Positions 49,660-60,483 of a stretch of DNA of 64,000 bases are shown one piece after another (position 1 is the stretch's first letter; every line of letters starts with the position of its first letter). The notes under the pieces were generated by a model. It worked only from the letters and a program-made list of their open reading frames with translations. It was not told where the DNA came from and made no database searches. This DNA is from Boswellia sacra. Taxonomy: Eukaryota; Streptophyta; Magnoliopsida; Sapindales; Burseraceae. The stretch is taken from NCBI GenBank assembly GCA_013180625.2, contig SNVD02015884.1, forward strand, positions 1,116,001-1,180,000, written 5' to 3'. Made by a program: the position numbers and the translations under genes.

Positions 49660-50440
49660 CCAAGCCAGCTTTACCTAGAAAATGCAAGAGCATAAATTCA
49701 TGAACATCCAATGGAATGAATGCTCTTTCTGCTCAGATAATGAAGATTGAAATCTAAGTTGTGCTTCAGGAAACCAAAACTTGTAAGGCAATTTGATTGG
49801 AACAGCATCAATCGAGCATTCGAGCTGATGACCAAACCTCTTGTATGCCTCGATGTTCCTCCCCCTTAAGAGGCCTTGAGAGAACATATATTGCAGATAA
49901 TCCATGGTAAAAGGTAAGCATCCTTAAGTTCCAACGCTGCAGCAGAAACCAGAAAATCCCTGTGGGGCTTCACTATCTTTTGCAATAGATCTTTTAGTGA
50001 GAGCAGCAATATTAGCAGATCTCTTCATCTCTGGGCAATGCAACTAACCTGCAAAAACAGATAAACTGAGATAGGAGAAAGGCTTAATAAAACAAGTACT
50101 GGAAATTGAGTAGACAATTAGAATTTTCAAAGACAACGAAGAGCTTAAAATTCTAGGAAGAATAATTTTGGTCTGAGAGCGGTATAAGAATTATGAAATT
50201 ACATGAGACTAATAAAACATACATTCCATGGATTGAGTCATAAATATATAAAAGGTTTATAGTTAAAGCAATGACCTCTGGTGCAAAGAGAGCAACATTC
50301 TAAAATGCCACAGGTGAATACAACACAGGAACATCCACAACAGTTAAAAGAGTCAAGAAATATCTGAAGATAGTAACAAGAAAAGGAGTAATTAAGATCC
50401 AGAGAAAGATAGTAGAGATCAGAAAATATTCTCAAAGAAA
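49660..50440 (-). pseudogene. Remnant of unidentified gene X (copy C')
   Basis: Equivalent of 2216-3440. The minus strand has an acceptor TTTTTGCAG and an exon start at about 50049 with the frame MKRSANIAALTKRSIAKD ending at a TAA. A degenerate hydrophobic exon lies near 50280-50430. The frame is not continuous between them. Not recognised. Confidence 0.3.
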
Positions 50441-51682
50441 TTTGTCAAATTTTTATCATGTAGATGAACAAGGACAGACCAAACATAGGTAGGTCATGTT
50501 AACCATCTTTGAAATTGAGATGCATGTAATTCCACTGATAAGTTCAAACTTTTACCTCCCACAGAGCATGAGGCTACAATACTTCGGTAATAGCTCTTAA
50601 ATATATGGCAAATCTTTCATGGACAGCTAAAACCAAATGAAAAAACTGCATCAGCATCCAAGCTGCTGATTCCCACATCATTATGTTTATTAAGGGGAAG
50701 AGAAGCATGCATTCTGGTATTCTCCCAACAATTCAGTGTACTCAATTAATCCATCATTGCATCTGAATTTTCCATATCTTTAACAAAATTAGCGTACCTA
50801 CTGGCCTTGACGGTGGTGATGAAGAACTGTGAGCCGTTGGAATCAGGTCCTGAATTCACCATGGAAACAACACCTAAAAGAGAATTATAGATCACTTCAG
50901 TGGAGCAACGGTAGAAGCTAGAAAGGAGTAACCTCCAAAATAGAGAAAAATTTAAAAGCTGCAGATATGCAGTTGTCCGTGGTTCACACTTAAAGCAAGT
51001 AAAGTAAAATAAAAAATTACATATTAGATCACCTGCATGCGAATGCTTAATATCAAAATTCTCATCAGGAAAGGTGCCACCACAGATAGACTACTTCCTT
51101 TGGCATCACCACAAACTATATATCCACCTTGAATCACAAACCAAGATATTATACGATGAAATGGTGTTCCCTTATAGTGGACAGGTTTCCCATTTGCCCC
51201 CTGCCTTTTTCCCCTGCAATTGAAGAGAATATTAAGCATATGAAAATAGACTCCGCCAGTAGATATAAAATACAAGAACCAACTACCTGTGCATAATGCC
51301 CTGAAATTTCTGCAAATAAAAGAACTCATGCATTAGGAAATTAAGGGGTTCCTAAAAAACTTTTAGCGAATCAACATCATATTTATACATCCTTCATTCT
51401 AATTTTCATTAATTCTAATTTTCATTATACCATGCCAAAATATATTCACAAAGAAAGAGGGTCTGTAAAACATCTCCGCATAGGCTGGTGCCACTTTGCA
51501 TTGCTGCAAATTTCTACAAATAATACAAAAAATACATAATAAATGAAGATAGCCAAGGCAGATCCTGACAGAACAGGGTCATGGCAGGGGTTTTCTGGAT
51601 ATGGTATTACCATTAAGCAAATTCACCTGAACCTGCCACTCACAAGACACACTTCTGCAATTGACATTTCAGCAGCTCTACC

Positions 51683-54600
51683 TGTCACACCCCGTATCCA
51701 ACAGAGTAATACTGCAGCGGATAAGGGCTTGCCAAGGGAACATAATCGTCGTTATGCCGAAATCCTTCTTTAATCTTTTACTGATCGAATACCTGAGGTA
51801 CACAACAGACTAGTGAGTATGAAACTCAGTAAGCAGCTAGAATTATAAAACTAGCGTAACACTCAAAATAAAACAATAAATGGCGATAACCATTTCAGAA
51901 TATGACTACTATTCAATACTTATTCCATAATCACTGATTACTGTTTATTTCTTAGTATACAAGCCAACAGTGCTTTACTAAAAAAAAATCATAACATTGA
52001 TTTCAGTGTTCAAGAAACGCGCCCCTATGCGAGAAAACTGGCACGGCGACGCCAAGTTTCTGATTTCCAATCCGTTACAAATTCCAGTTTCGCGCTCCTG
52101 TGCCAAGGGAGGGCACGCATGCGCCAACTCTCTATTCTCTCTTACTTGAGTCAATGCAAGTAGCGCTTCAGCGTGAAAGGTATGGCGCAGCGATGCCAAT
52201 TCTCTGCCTATATCTCTTTAGATTCGTTAAAGATGCACCCTTGCACCATTTAATTATGCTCCTGCGCCAACCCTGTATCATTGGTCATTTCCTAGACCAA
52301 TTACGCTCTTATCCAGTCACATTCCTAATTCCATAAATACCTGTCTATAGGTAATCAAGCATGACTTTTTCATGTCAAAGCTTATCACATACACCCATTT
52401 ACATACACATCTCATTTACACATAAACTTTCTACAAGTCTATCACATCCTCATGTGCTCCCATAAACATATAAATCATTCACACATGAGTTTCCATAAGT
52501 TTGCTACATTGTTCACATGGATATCCATTTCACATAATTTCGGAAGCTTCCACAATACAGTCACAAACACTTAGGAACAGTGCTCTCTAATCAAGGTAGG
52601 ACTTTTCGTTTCACAGTCAGTTCCCATATGTAGGCCTACCCATGAATCAGCTCAAGGCTAGTCTGACGATCCGGGTGATACCGGGCCCATGCTACCGAAT
52701 CTCGTCTAGAGAAACACATGGTCCAGACCTCCCCTCAAGCTATGGGGATACAGAACAGTACAGATACATTCAAAGGCCTACCCATAAAATAGCTCAAGGC
52801 TAGTCTGACAATCCGGGTGATACCGGACCCATGCTACCGAATCTCGTATAGAGAAACACATGGTCCAGACCTCCCCTCAAGCTATGAGAGCCAAATATCC
52901 TAAGTTGTGGCATGCCACTCACATATCACATTCCACATTTCAGTCACATAAGTGAAGCTCTATATTAAGCTTTCACTCACTTTTCACATTTCACATTTCA
53001 ATCACATAAGTGAAGCTCTATATTAAGCTTCTAACCCAATCACAACTTGTCACAATTCATTCACTTTAATGCTAGTATTTAACGGTATCACATTTCACAT
53101 TCGACATTTAATATATTCCCATAGGCTTGGCATGTAATTTCGAATTCATAACACATCACACCGTTATACATGCCTTCACACATCACAATATTGCAGTTCA
53201 CTATCATAATTGAGGTTCTACGTAGGCTTCTCATTAATCACATATACATTCATAAACACAATAAGCCTACATATCTCACATACACTTATGGATGTGCACA
53301 ATCCACACATTGACATCATTTCTACACATATAGAACCCCATTGAATTCTTTATTAGTGCCAACCCTTCCATTACTCTTCGATGTATTTCAGTCACATCGT
53401 TGCATAACTATGTCCATGTATAACTAATCTCATTCAATTTCCACTCGTACACATTCATGGCACTCTAATACACATGGTTTTTCAGACATTCATTTGTCAT
53501 GCCATCTCACATGATGAAATAGTATCCTCGAATGTTTGGCATGTATTTCATTCTTCATATACACATATCGTTTCATTGGCAATATTATTCAAGCCATATC
53601 ACAACAAATTCACATATATGAGGGCACAGTCACATTTCTATATCTCACACACATAGAAGTTACACTAACATGTCAATCACATACACATCAAAGTGTGTGA
53701 AATCACACATTTCATAAATCACGATAAACCTCAATCAAATCATTTCCTATATTAAGGTCCATGTATTGATGGCCCCATACACGTTCCATCAACACATTTC
53801 ACATATATTCACGAACACAATCATTAAACATATTTCAATAAAAGTTAATATCTGTTGTGTCCTCAGAAGGGTCTATCTACTTACCTGGTTAGCCTCGCCT
53901 TTTAATTTTGCTCTCATATGTTTCTTGATAAGCAGTTATTTAAAGTTCACCTCTTCTTCTTCTCCTTTCTGTCTGGTAACCATTGCCATAGTCATGAAAC
54001 ACTGATTAGTGTCCATTTAGAAGTCATTAAATTCTTTATAGGTTAACAACAATTCAACCAACCAATAACATCATTTATTAAACTCTATAACACACACATA
54101 TTGGTTGGATTATTATAATAAGGAGTTATTCATTTCCAATCATCACCAAACTTCATGGAACTCAAATAGACATACATATTATAGTCCATGAATTTTATTG
54201 AGTCAAAATAAAGTCATATACCCCTTGAAAATCCTTAATTTCATTCACACAGCAAATCTGTTTGCAGACCTCTCCACTGAACAGTGAAACTTTGAAGAAT
54301 TTTATAAAATTCTACAATAATCCAATCTCTACCAAACTTTTCAGTCTAAAACTAGACACATATAAGAGTCATTCCACCAAAAATACAGATTTTCTAAGGA
54401 GTTTAAGGCAGTCAGACGGAATTTATTTCACATACTCAGTTCTGGAACTTAACATTCACAGTTCTTTAAGTCCAGATTTGAAAAATCATAACAATTCATA
54501 CACCACTCCAAAAACCATTAAAATTTACAGTCTAACAGAAAACATACCCAAGGGTTTGTGTATTAAAAATCATAAAATTTAACAAAGATTTTCCCCCTCA

Positions 54601-55344
54601 AATCGAGTTCATTCCCCCTGCCCTGTTTTAAAACAGGGGAATTCTCAATTTCGAACCAGAAATTCAAAAATTCATTACAATTCACACACTACGAATTTTT
54701 GAGTGTTTCAAAATTCTATAAACTCCTTGACATGTCTAGTTTATCATATAAAAATTTCAGAGTCAGCAAACAACCATGGAATTTATAGGAATTTTCGGAC
54801 TTGGCACTGTTCAGAAAAACAACTCTGCAGGATTCATACTCATGCTTTACTTCTAGCTTCCTAGCATCATCAAATCTTTAAATTCTTCCATAATTCACTC
54901 TAATTCATGTTTTTCTAGCCATTTACAGAATATGTCTGACATGAAATATCACAAAAAATAATAAACCATCACTCAATTGCATGGTTATGGCTAGAATTAG
55001 AGAGAGAGAAGTGAATTCTTACATCTTGGCCTCTTGTTTCCTTCCTCTCTTCTTGATTCCATGGAAAAATTGAAGGAAAAAGAGGGAGAGAGGCTGCTGG
55101 ACGTTCAAAGAGAAAGGGGGAAGAAAAATGAATTTTCTAGACTTGTCTCATGCTTCATAGATATACATCACACAAGCATTTCACTTAAACCCCCACACTT
55201 TCTTAGCTTTTCACTCACACCCTTCCATCTCTCATCTAATTTCATCCCTCTCCATATATATACATACATACCTCATTATGTTAATAATACATATTTTTAC
55301 AATATACATGTAAGTCAAACTTACTTAAAATTTGGGGTGTCACA
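51683..55344 (-). mobile_element. LTR-like element 3, homologue of element 1 in reverse
   Basis: Reads TGTCACACCCC at 51683 and GGGGTGTCACA at 55344, the reverse complement of element 1's ends. It shares the internal landmarks with element 1: two 142-bp repeats at about 52640-52890, the reversed donor CTACTTACCTGG near 53880 and a GCGCC-rich stretch. Left flank CTACC does not match the bases just after 55344 but does match those after 56151. Confidence 0.75.
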
Positions 55345-56151
55345 ACTAGTTGTCCGAATGGTACTCACTTTGAATTCCAATGACCTTTAAGGTCTTGGGT
55401 TCGAGTGGGGGAGGCGCTCCTGGGAATAATCCCTTGAGGGTAATAGAGGGTGTCCTATAAGCCCCGTTCCCCAAGACAGGGTAGTACCGGGGGACAAAAC
55501 CGTGAGGGTAATAGAGGGTGTCCCTTGAGGCCCCGTTCCCCAAAGCGGACAATACCTGGATATGTGGGGCCCACAGAGTGGACTGTTACATAAAAAGGCG
55601 CCTTTTTATGTAACGACCGGACCCCTGGCACGTGGCACTTTGTGGCCCTTTCGCCTTCAAGAGGTGGCCCCCGTGTCAGGCTACAGTCGCACACAGTCCA
55701 GTATTGTCCGCTCTGGGCCCACCGGCCCTCACGGTTTTGTCCCCCGGTACTACCCTGTCTTGGGGAACGGGGCCTTATAGGACACCCTCTATTACCCTCA
55801 AAGGATTATTCCCAGGAGCGCCTCCCCCACTCGAACCCAAGACCTTAAAGGTCATTGGAATTCAAAGTGAGTACCATTCGGACAACTATTCGCTTTGAAT
55901 TCCAATGACCTTTAAGGTCTTGGGTTCGAGTGGGGGAGGCGCTCCTGGGAATAATCCTTTGAGGGTAATAGAGGGTGTCCTATAAGGCCCCGTTCCCCAA
56001 GACAGGGTAGTACCGGGGGACAAAACCGTGAGGGCCGGTGGGCCCAGAGCGGACAATACTGGACTGTATGCGACGGTAGCCTGACACGGGGGCCACCTCT
56101 TGAAGGCGAAAGGGCCACAAAGTGCCACGTGCCAGGGGTCCGGTCGTTACA
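55345..56151. mobile_element. Three-arm palindromic block, TGTAACGACC family
   Basis: About 245-280 bp of sequence occurs three times in alternating orientation: 55345-55590, 55609-55887 (inverted) and 55889-56151. The outer end reads GGTCGTTACA and the inner end TGTAACGACC. It is far more GC-rich than its surroundings. The inner ends hold GTTGTCCGAATGG and GGTTCGAG, which resemble A- and B-box promoter parts of a tRNA-derived SINE, but that is inference. Together with 51683-55344 it is bounded by CTACC at 51678-51682 and 56152-56156. Confidence 0.6.
55585..55614. repeat. Perfect 30-bp palindrome
   Basis: GTTACATAAAAAGGC and its exact reverse complement meet with no spacer, at the junction of the first and second arms of the palindromic block. 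Confidence 0.85.
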
Positions 56152-57098
56152 CTACCATGTGCAACAAATAATTACCTTAAAAGTTACACATTAAGCTAAA
56201 GCCAAAAGTTATTGAGAATGCAAGTGTACCCTATTTGTTAGCTTGAATTTCTTCAACCATACACATGCCAGAAAAGTAAGACAATTGACTCTCAAAGCTC
56301 CTCGAAAATCTTTAAATTTCAAATGGAGGGTAGATTGCATTTAACAGACACATTTTGCAATCTGAGGCAATGTGGCTGATTTAGATGAATTTAGCTTCGA
56401 ATATCATAGTAAAAAAGTGTTCACACCAAAGATATGAGAACATACCAACAGTTTTTGGTACAACCTGGCCATACAATCCAATAACAATTCTACCTGCAAA
56501 TCCGGGAATAAATCTGGTAGTTAATAAGAAATAAGAAACAAGTGAAAAGAAAGAAACATCTAAGTACCAGATAACTGTCATACAACATAATCTACTTTGA
56601 AGCTAAAGTATAGTTGATCAATATCAATATGGCAACTTTAATAGGTTCTCCCTCTTTAATTAAAGAATTAAATTGTTTGCAATAATATCATTGTCATGCA
56701 AAACTATGTGTGAGAAAACCGTACCTGACGCATTGTTCATCAATATCAACATCCAAGTATACTCTGTAGGTAATTTCAAACACCTCTTCCACCTTCTCCT
56801 TCTCTTCCTCCTAAGCATCAATTTAGAAGGAATAAATCAAGGCTTTGGTTGTGAAATAGGAAACTTTTATGTTCCTTTTTTTCTATTATAGATATCAAAA
56901 TATTGGGCCTCAATTGTCAGAGGCCCAACCCAAACTGGAAAAGTGCTCAAGATAGATTTCTCGCAGGATATAGCACGCCTAGATAAAGGACAACTGAAAA
57001 AAGAAATATGTCGTATACGAGTGCGATGTAAAGATGACATGTCACACACCAATGCATTTTAAACAACATATCAAGAATTCTTCTGATGCTCCAAGCTA

Positions 57099-57277
57099 GT
57101 TATAATTTTTTTTTTTGTAATCAAGGTGTTCAGGTCAGCTTACGCGTACTACAACTAATCTTCGGAGAGACTAAGACAACTACAATCTATCCCCCACTTA
57201 GATCATCCTAAGACTTCTAGTGGTCTTACCAACTCCCTCCTAGCTCACCATTATCATTTGAACCAACTCATTGTGGG
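57099..57277 (-). mobile_element. SINE-like retroposon with oligo(A) tail
   Basis: About 180 bp. On the minus strand it ends ACCTTGATTACA followed by an A run (the T run at 57106-57116 on plus). The paralogous site at about 49655-49680 reads CCAAGCCAGCTTTACC without it, so it is an insertion. Exact target duplication is unclear, and the class is inferred from size and A tail. Confidence 0.5.
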
Positions 57278-57479
57278 TAGCTTTACCTAGAATACAAGAG
57301 CGTAAATTCATGAACTTCCAATGGAATGAATGCTGTCTTTCCTTAGATAATGAAGATTGAAATAGTGCTTTTGTAAAGCCAAAACTTGAAAAGCAATTTG
57401 AGTGGAATGGCATCAACCAAGCTGAAGACCAAACTTCGTGTGCCTTGCCTCGAAGTTTCTCCCCTCAGGGGGCATGAGG

Positions 57480-58560
57480 GAACAAGATATTGCAGATAAT
57501 CCATGGCGGAAGTTAAGTGTCCTTAATTTCAATGCTATAACAGAAACCAGAAGATCTCTGTGCGGCCTCACCATCTTTTGCAATAGATCTTTTCGTCAGA
57601 GCAGCAATATTATCGGATGTCTACATCTCTATGCAACTAAACTGCAAAACAAGATAAAAGAGACACGGCAATGTTCTTCACAGCACAAAGAAAGTAACAA
57701 TTCTGCACTTGATCAAAGTTTAGCCTTGATTCAGCGTTTATTTTTACTATAATGAAATTGTTGGCAATCATGTCAAACAACTAATTACTATAAAGAAGGT
57801 ACTAGTGCATTTCATATCTGGTCCTTGTGCTATCTAGTAAAGGCATAAGCGCAAGTACTGGAAATTGAGAAGACAAATAGAATTTCCAAAAGCAATGAAA
57901 GGCTGAAAACTCGGGAAGAATAATTCTGGTCTGAGAGCTGTCTAAGAATTTTGAGATTACATACTAATAAAATGTAAAATCAATGGATTAAATTATAAAT
58001 AAAAGGTTTATAGGACTGGTCTCTGGCGTAGAAAGAGCAACATTCTGAAACTTCAAAGGTGAATCCAATACAGGGACATCCACAACAGTTAACAGAGTCA
58101 AGAAAGGAAGTAAGATCCAGAGAGAGATAATAGAGATAACAACGTAATTTTCAAAGAATTTTGTATTATAACACAAAACTACAAGTATAAAATACAACTC
58201 AAGGAATTGACGGCATTATTCCTTATAAGAAGTAAACTATGCAGTTACTAATTTAGTAATGTTTAAAGAATGTACCTTCTTGTTGTACTGAAAGCAAGCA
58301 AAGATTGGGGAGTATTATCAATTGCAGAGAAAAAGAACCTTGCCATCGAGTCTGCATTAATTTCGGGGAATAAAATGCCAATGAGCTATTAAAAACCACA
58401 TACAACTTCAACAGAAAATGAAATATTATCTATAAAGGGAACTCTTGATGACTTGTGACAAGAAACTACAAACAAAAAATAAATAGGCACGAACCTGGCC
58501 TAAATTATGCTTCTCAGTTTCTGAGAGCTCAGCCACGTCTTCCATTGTAACTCGCTCCAC
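57480..58560 (-). pseudogene. Unidentified gene X, most complete copy
   Basis: Four exon-like blocks on the minus strand. 58495-58560 encodes VERVTMEDVAELSETEKHNL and GQ (acceptor CTAAG, donor CAG|GTTCGT). 58276-58385 encodes LIGILFPEINADSMARFFFS and continues to a donor GAAG|GTACAT. About 58024-58180 encodes a hydrophobic stretch (ISLWILLPFLTLLTV) then DVPVLDSPLKFQNVALSTPE. About 57510-57645 contains NIAALTKRSIAKDGEAAQ. The third block's donor, GT in copy A, is AC here. The hydrophobic segment suggests a membrane protein. I do not recognise the family, and linking these blocks into one gene is inference. Confidence 0.35.
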
Positions 58561-58599
58561 CTTAGACCGCAAAAGGCATGGAGAATTAAACATTCTAAT

Positions 58600-60250
58600 C
58601 AACATTATTCACAAACAAAAGAAAAGGTATCAGACAAAAAAATTACAGGAAAAGACCACTAACAATGTAACAAATATAGATTTTGCATATATTTTGTAAG
58701 CAATCCACGCGCATAAAAAACACTGTATTACCAAGATTAAAGGGAAAAAATAATTGAAAACAACCATTTCTCATCAGTTAAAATTTACGGTGACCTTTAA
58801 TTATTTTGTTGCTGAAACTGAAAAACCCTCACATAAACAGATCTAAAATGACCAAATGAACTTCAAACTAAGGTCCTCATCATCTCCCTCATTGGCACCA
58901 CCCATAATTTAACCAACTTACCAACAATTTATCGAATCTCAAAATTAGTCTACTCATTAAAACAGAAGGCCATTGATGCCATCAAATATAGATGTAACCA
59001 TTAAGCATAAAAGGTCAATAGAAGTTAAAATCAAGAAACAAATGAAATGGATCACTTAAAGACTCAACAACTACAGAATCTTAACAAACCATTTCTTCAA
59101 GTAAATATAGCAGTGAACTTACTACTCCTTTTGGGAGAAAACTTATAATTTTCCAACTGGATTTAGCAGACAAAGAAGCTTCTAAGTGGGAGATAGTTGC
59201 GGGAGAAGCAACGGAGCTGATTTAATTAACTTTATGCCAAAATGTCCAAATACAAAACAGAGAAAATTTAGAGACAAGACTTTCGTATGTACGCTTGCCA
59301 ATTTGCTTTACCACTGCAACTGACTCTGAGGGGCTCCAATCAATATGAATTTAGACTTTTATTCTCCTCACATTTGCAGTTTATAAGGAGTTCTCAGGCC
59401 CGTAAGGAAGATAAACAAACTAAATGATGCAATCCTTGGAGTATCATACGTGGGACTGCTTGCCTGCAATTTCATAGAGCAGTTTCTGATAACTATAATA
59501 AAATAAAAGGTCACACTGATATTCATTCATTGGAAATTTTGATGACATGAAACGATTGGACACACAAGGCAACTACATGTATCATGAAATACAAATTTGT
59601 TATTTTATTGGCAGAAGGGAAAAGAGTACATTTTGTTCTCTAGATTTCAGTCTGCTATGCCAATTGGTATAATAAATTTGAATCGAATTCGTTTAATTTA
59701 TGAAGTTTTGTAAATGATTGTAAAGTGACAATATTGAAAGCATATGGATCAAACATATACATAGATCAGAAGCACACAATACATAAAATAAACCAATTAA
59801 ATGCATAAGTATATCACAAAATGCATCTAAGTAACTGACTTCATAAAAGACTACATGTAAGACATTGTTCTGCTGTCATATATAAATGATTTATTAGGAT
59901 ATTAAACTGAAAGCTATTTTGATTAAATGATGTGAAATTAACTATACACTATTTCATTTAATACGTTTGAGTTCCAGTTTATTACCATATTAGATTTAAA
60001 TTAAAAATTAAAGATAAATAAGGCAATTGAAGACAGATGATTCATCTTCTTGTGGAATGAATCCAATTAAAAAGACCTAAAATTGTCGAGTACAAATAGT
60101 GAAATAAAAAAACATAACATATTTAAATTTGTGATGCTGCCCTCAAAGGGAAAAAAGAAGCAAAGTAAAATGAGATATACAAGAAATACTTTCTTCCTTT
60201 ACTCGTTGAATAAGAGCACTTACTTATTTTTAGCTTGAAATTTTCGAGCT
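58600..60250. repeat. Flank downstream of TNL-3, no genes seen
   Basis: 59200-60200 aligns in parts with 7390-8130 and 22850-23560 (for example GTACGCTTGCCAAT and ATGGATCAAACATATA), the shared downstream flank of the TNL unit. 58600-59180 shows no coding signal. Confidence 0.45.
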
Positions 60251-60315
60251 CTACAAGCTCTTCTTTCTCTTCCTCCCATAAGAGTTGAAACTTCTACAGA
60301 TTTTTATCTTGCCTT

Positions 60316-60483
60316 TCATTCCTCTTCCTGTTCTTCCTCGTCAAATCTAGATTGTGAATAAGCTTCAATATAATAAGATTCGTCTTCTTCCTCAGAACGT
60401 GGGAATAAGCTATCAATATAATAAGGTTCTTCTTCCTCCTTCAAAGACAGAAAGTTTCTACGGTATGTTTCCGTTGAATTCAT
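60316..60483 (-). CDS. TNL-3 exon 6, acidic last exon
   Basis: 55 codons and stop after a strong acceptor (GTTTGTTTCTCTTACAG), phase 0 with exon 5. The peptide starts MNSTETYRRNFLSLKEEEEP and ends RFDEEEQEEE, with two copies of a YYIDSLFPRSEEEDE / YYIEAYSQSRFDEEE unit. The nucleotide sequence beyond the stop matches that beyond the TNL-2 unit 1 stop, which supports homology of the acidic exons. Confidence 0.7.
   Translation of the reverse strand: MNSTETYRRNFLSLKEEEEPYYIDSLFPRSEEEDESYYIEAYSQSRFDEEEQEEE

Larger units (their letters stand above)
50798..56810 (-). pseudogene. Cyclophilin pseudogene (copy C), split by a composite element
   Basis: Exons in order: 56725-56810 (EITYRVYLDVDID), 56446-56493 (GRIVIGLYGQVVPKTV), microexon 51287-51309 (NFRALCT), 51033-51213 (NGKPVHYKGTPFHRIIS and FVIQGG), 50798-50873 (SMVNSGPDSNGSQFFITT). 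The last keeps the intact catalytic-type SNGSQFFITT motif. Exon 1 with the membrane anchor is missing. Single-base deletions shift the frame in the microexon and twice in the HYKG exon, and exon 2 to 3 joins out of phase. A 4.5-kb composite insertion (51683-56151) lies in the intron between exons 3 and 4. Copy C keeps the exons lost from copy A, so the two degenerated independently. Confidence 0.8.

Noticed and set aside
55346..56128. Several 66-88-codon frames in the palindromic block
   Set aside because: They are the same GC-rich repeat read in both orientations. Frames appear by chance because the block lacks AT-rich stops.
57438..57752. 104-codon plus-strand open frame
   Set aside because: It is antisense to the exon-like blocks of gene X, and the copies at about 2900 and 49950 do not keep the frame.
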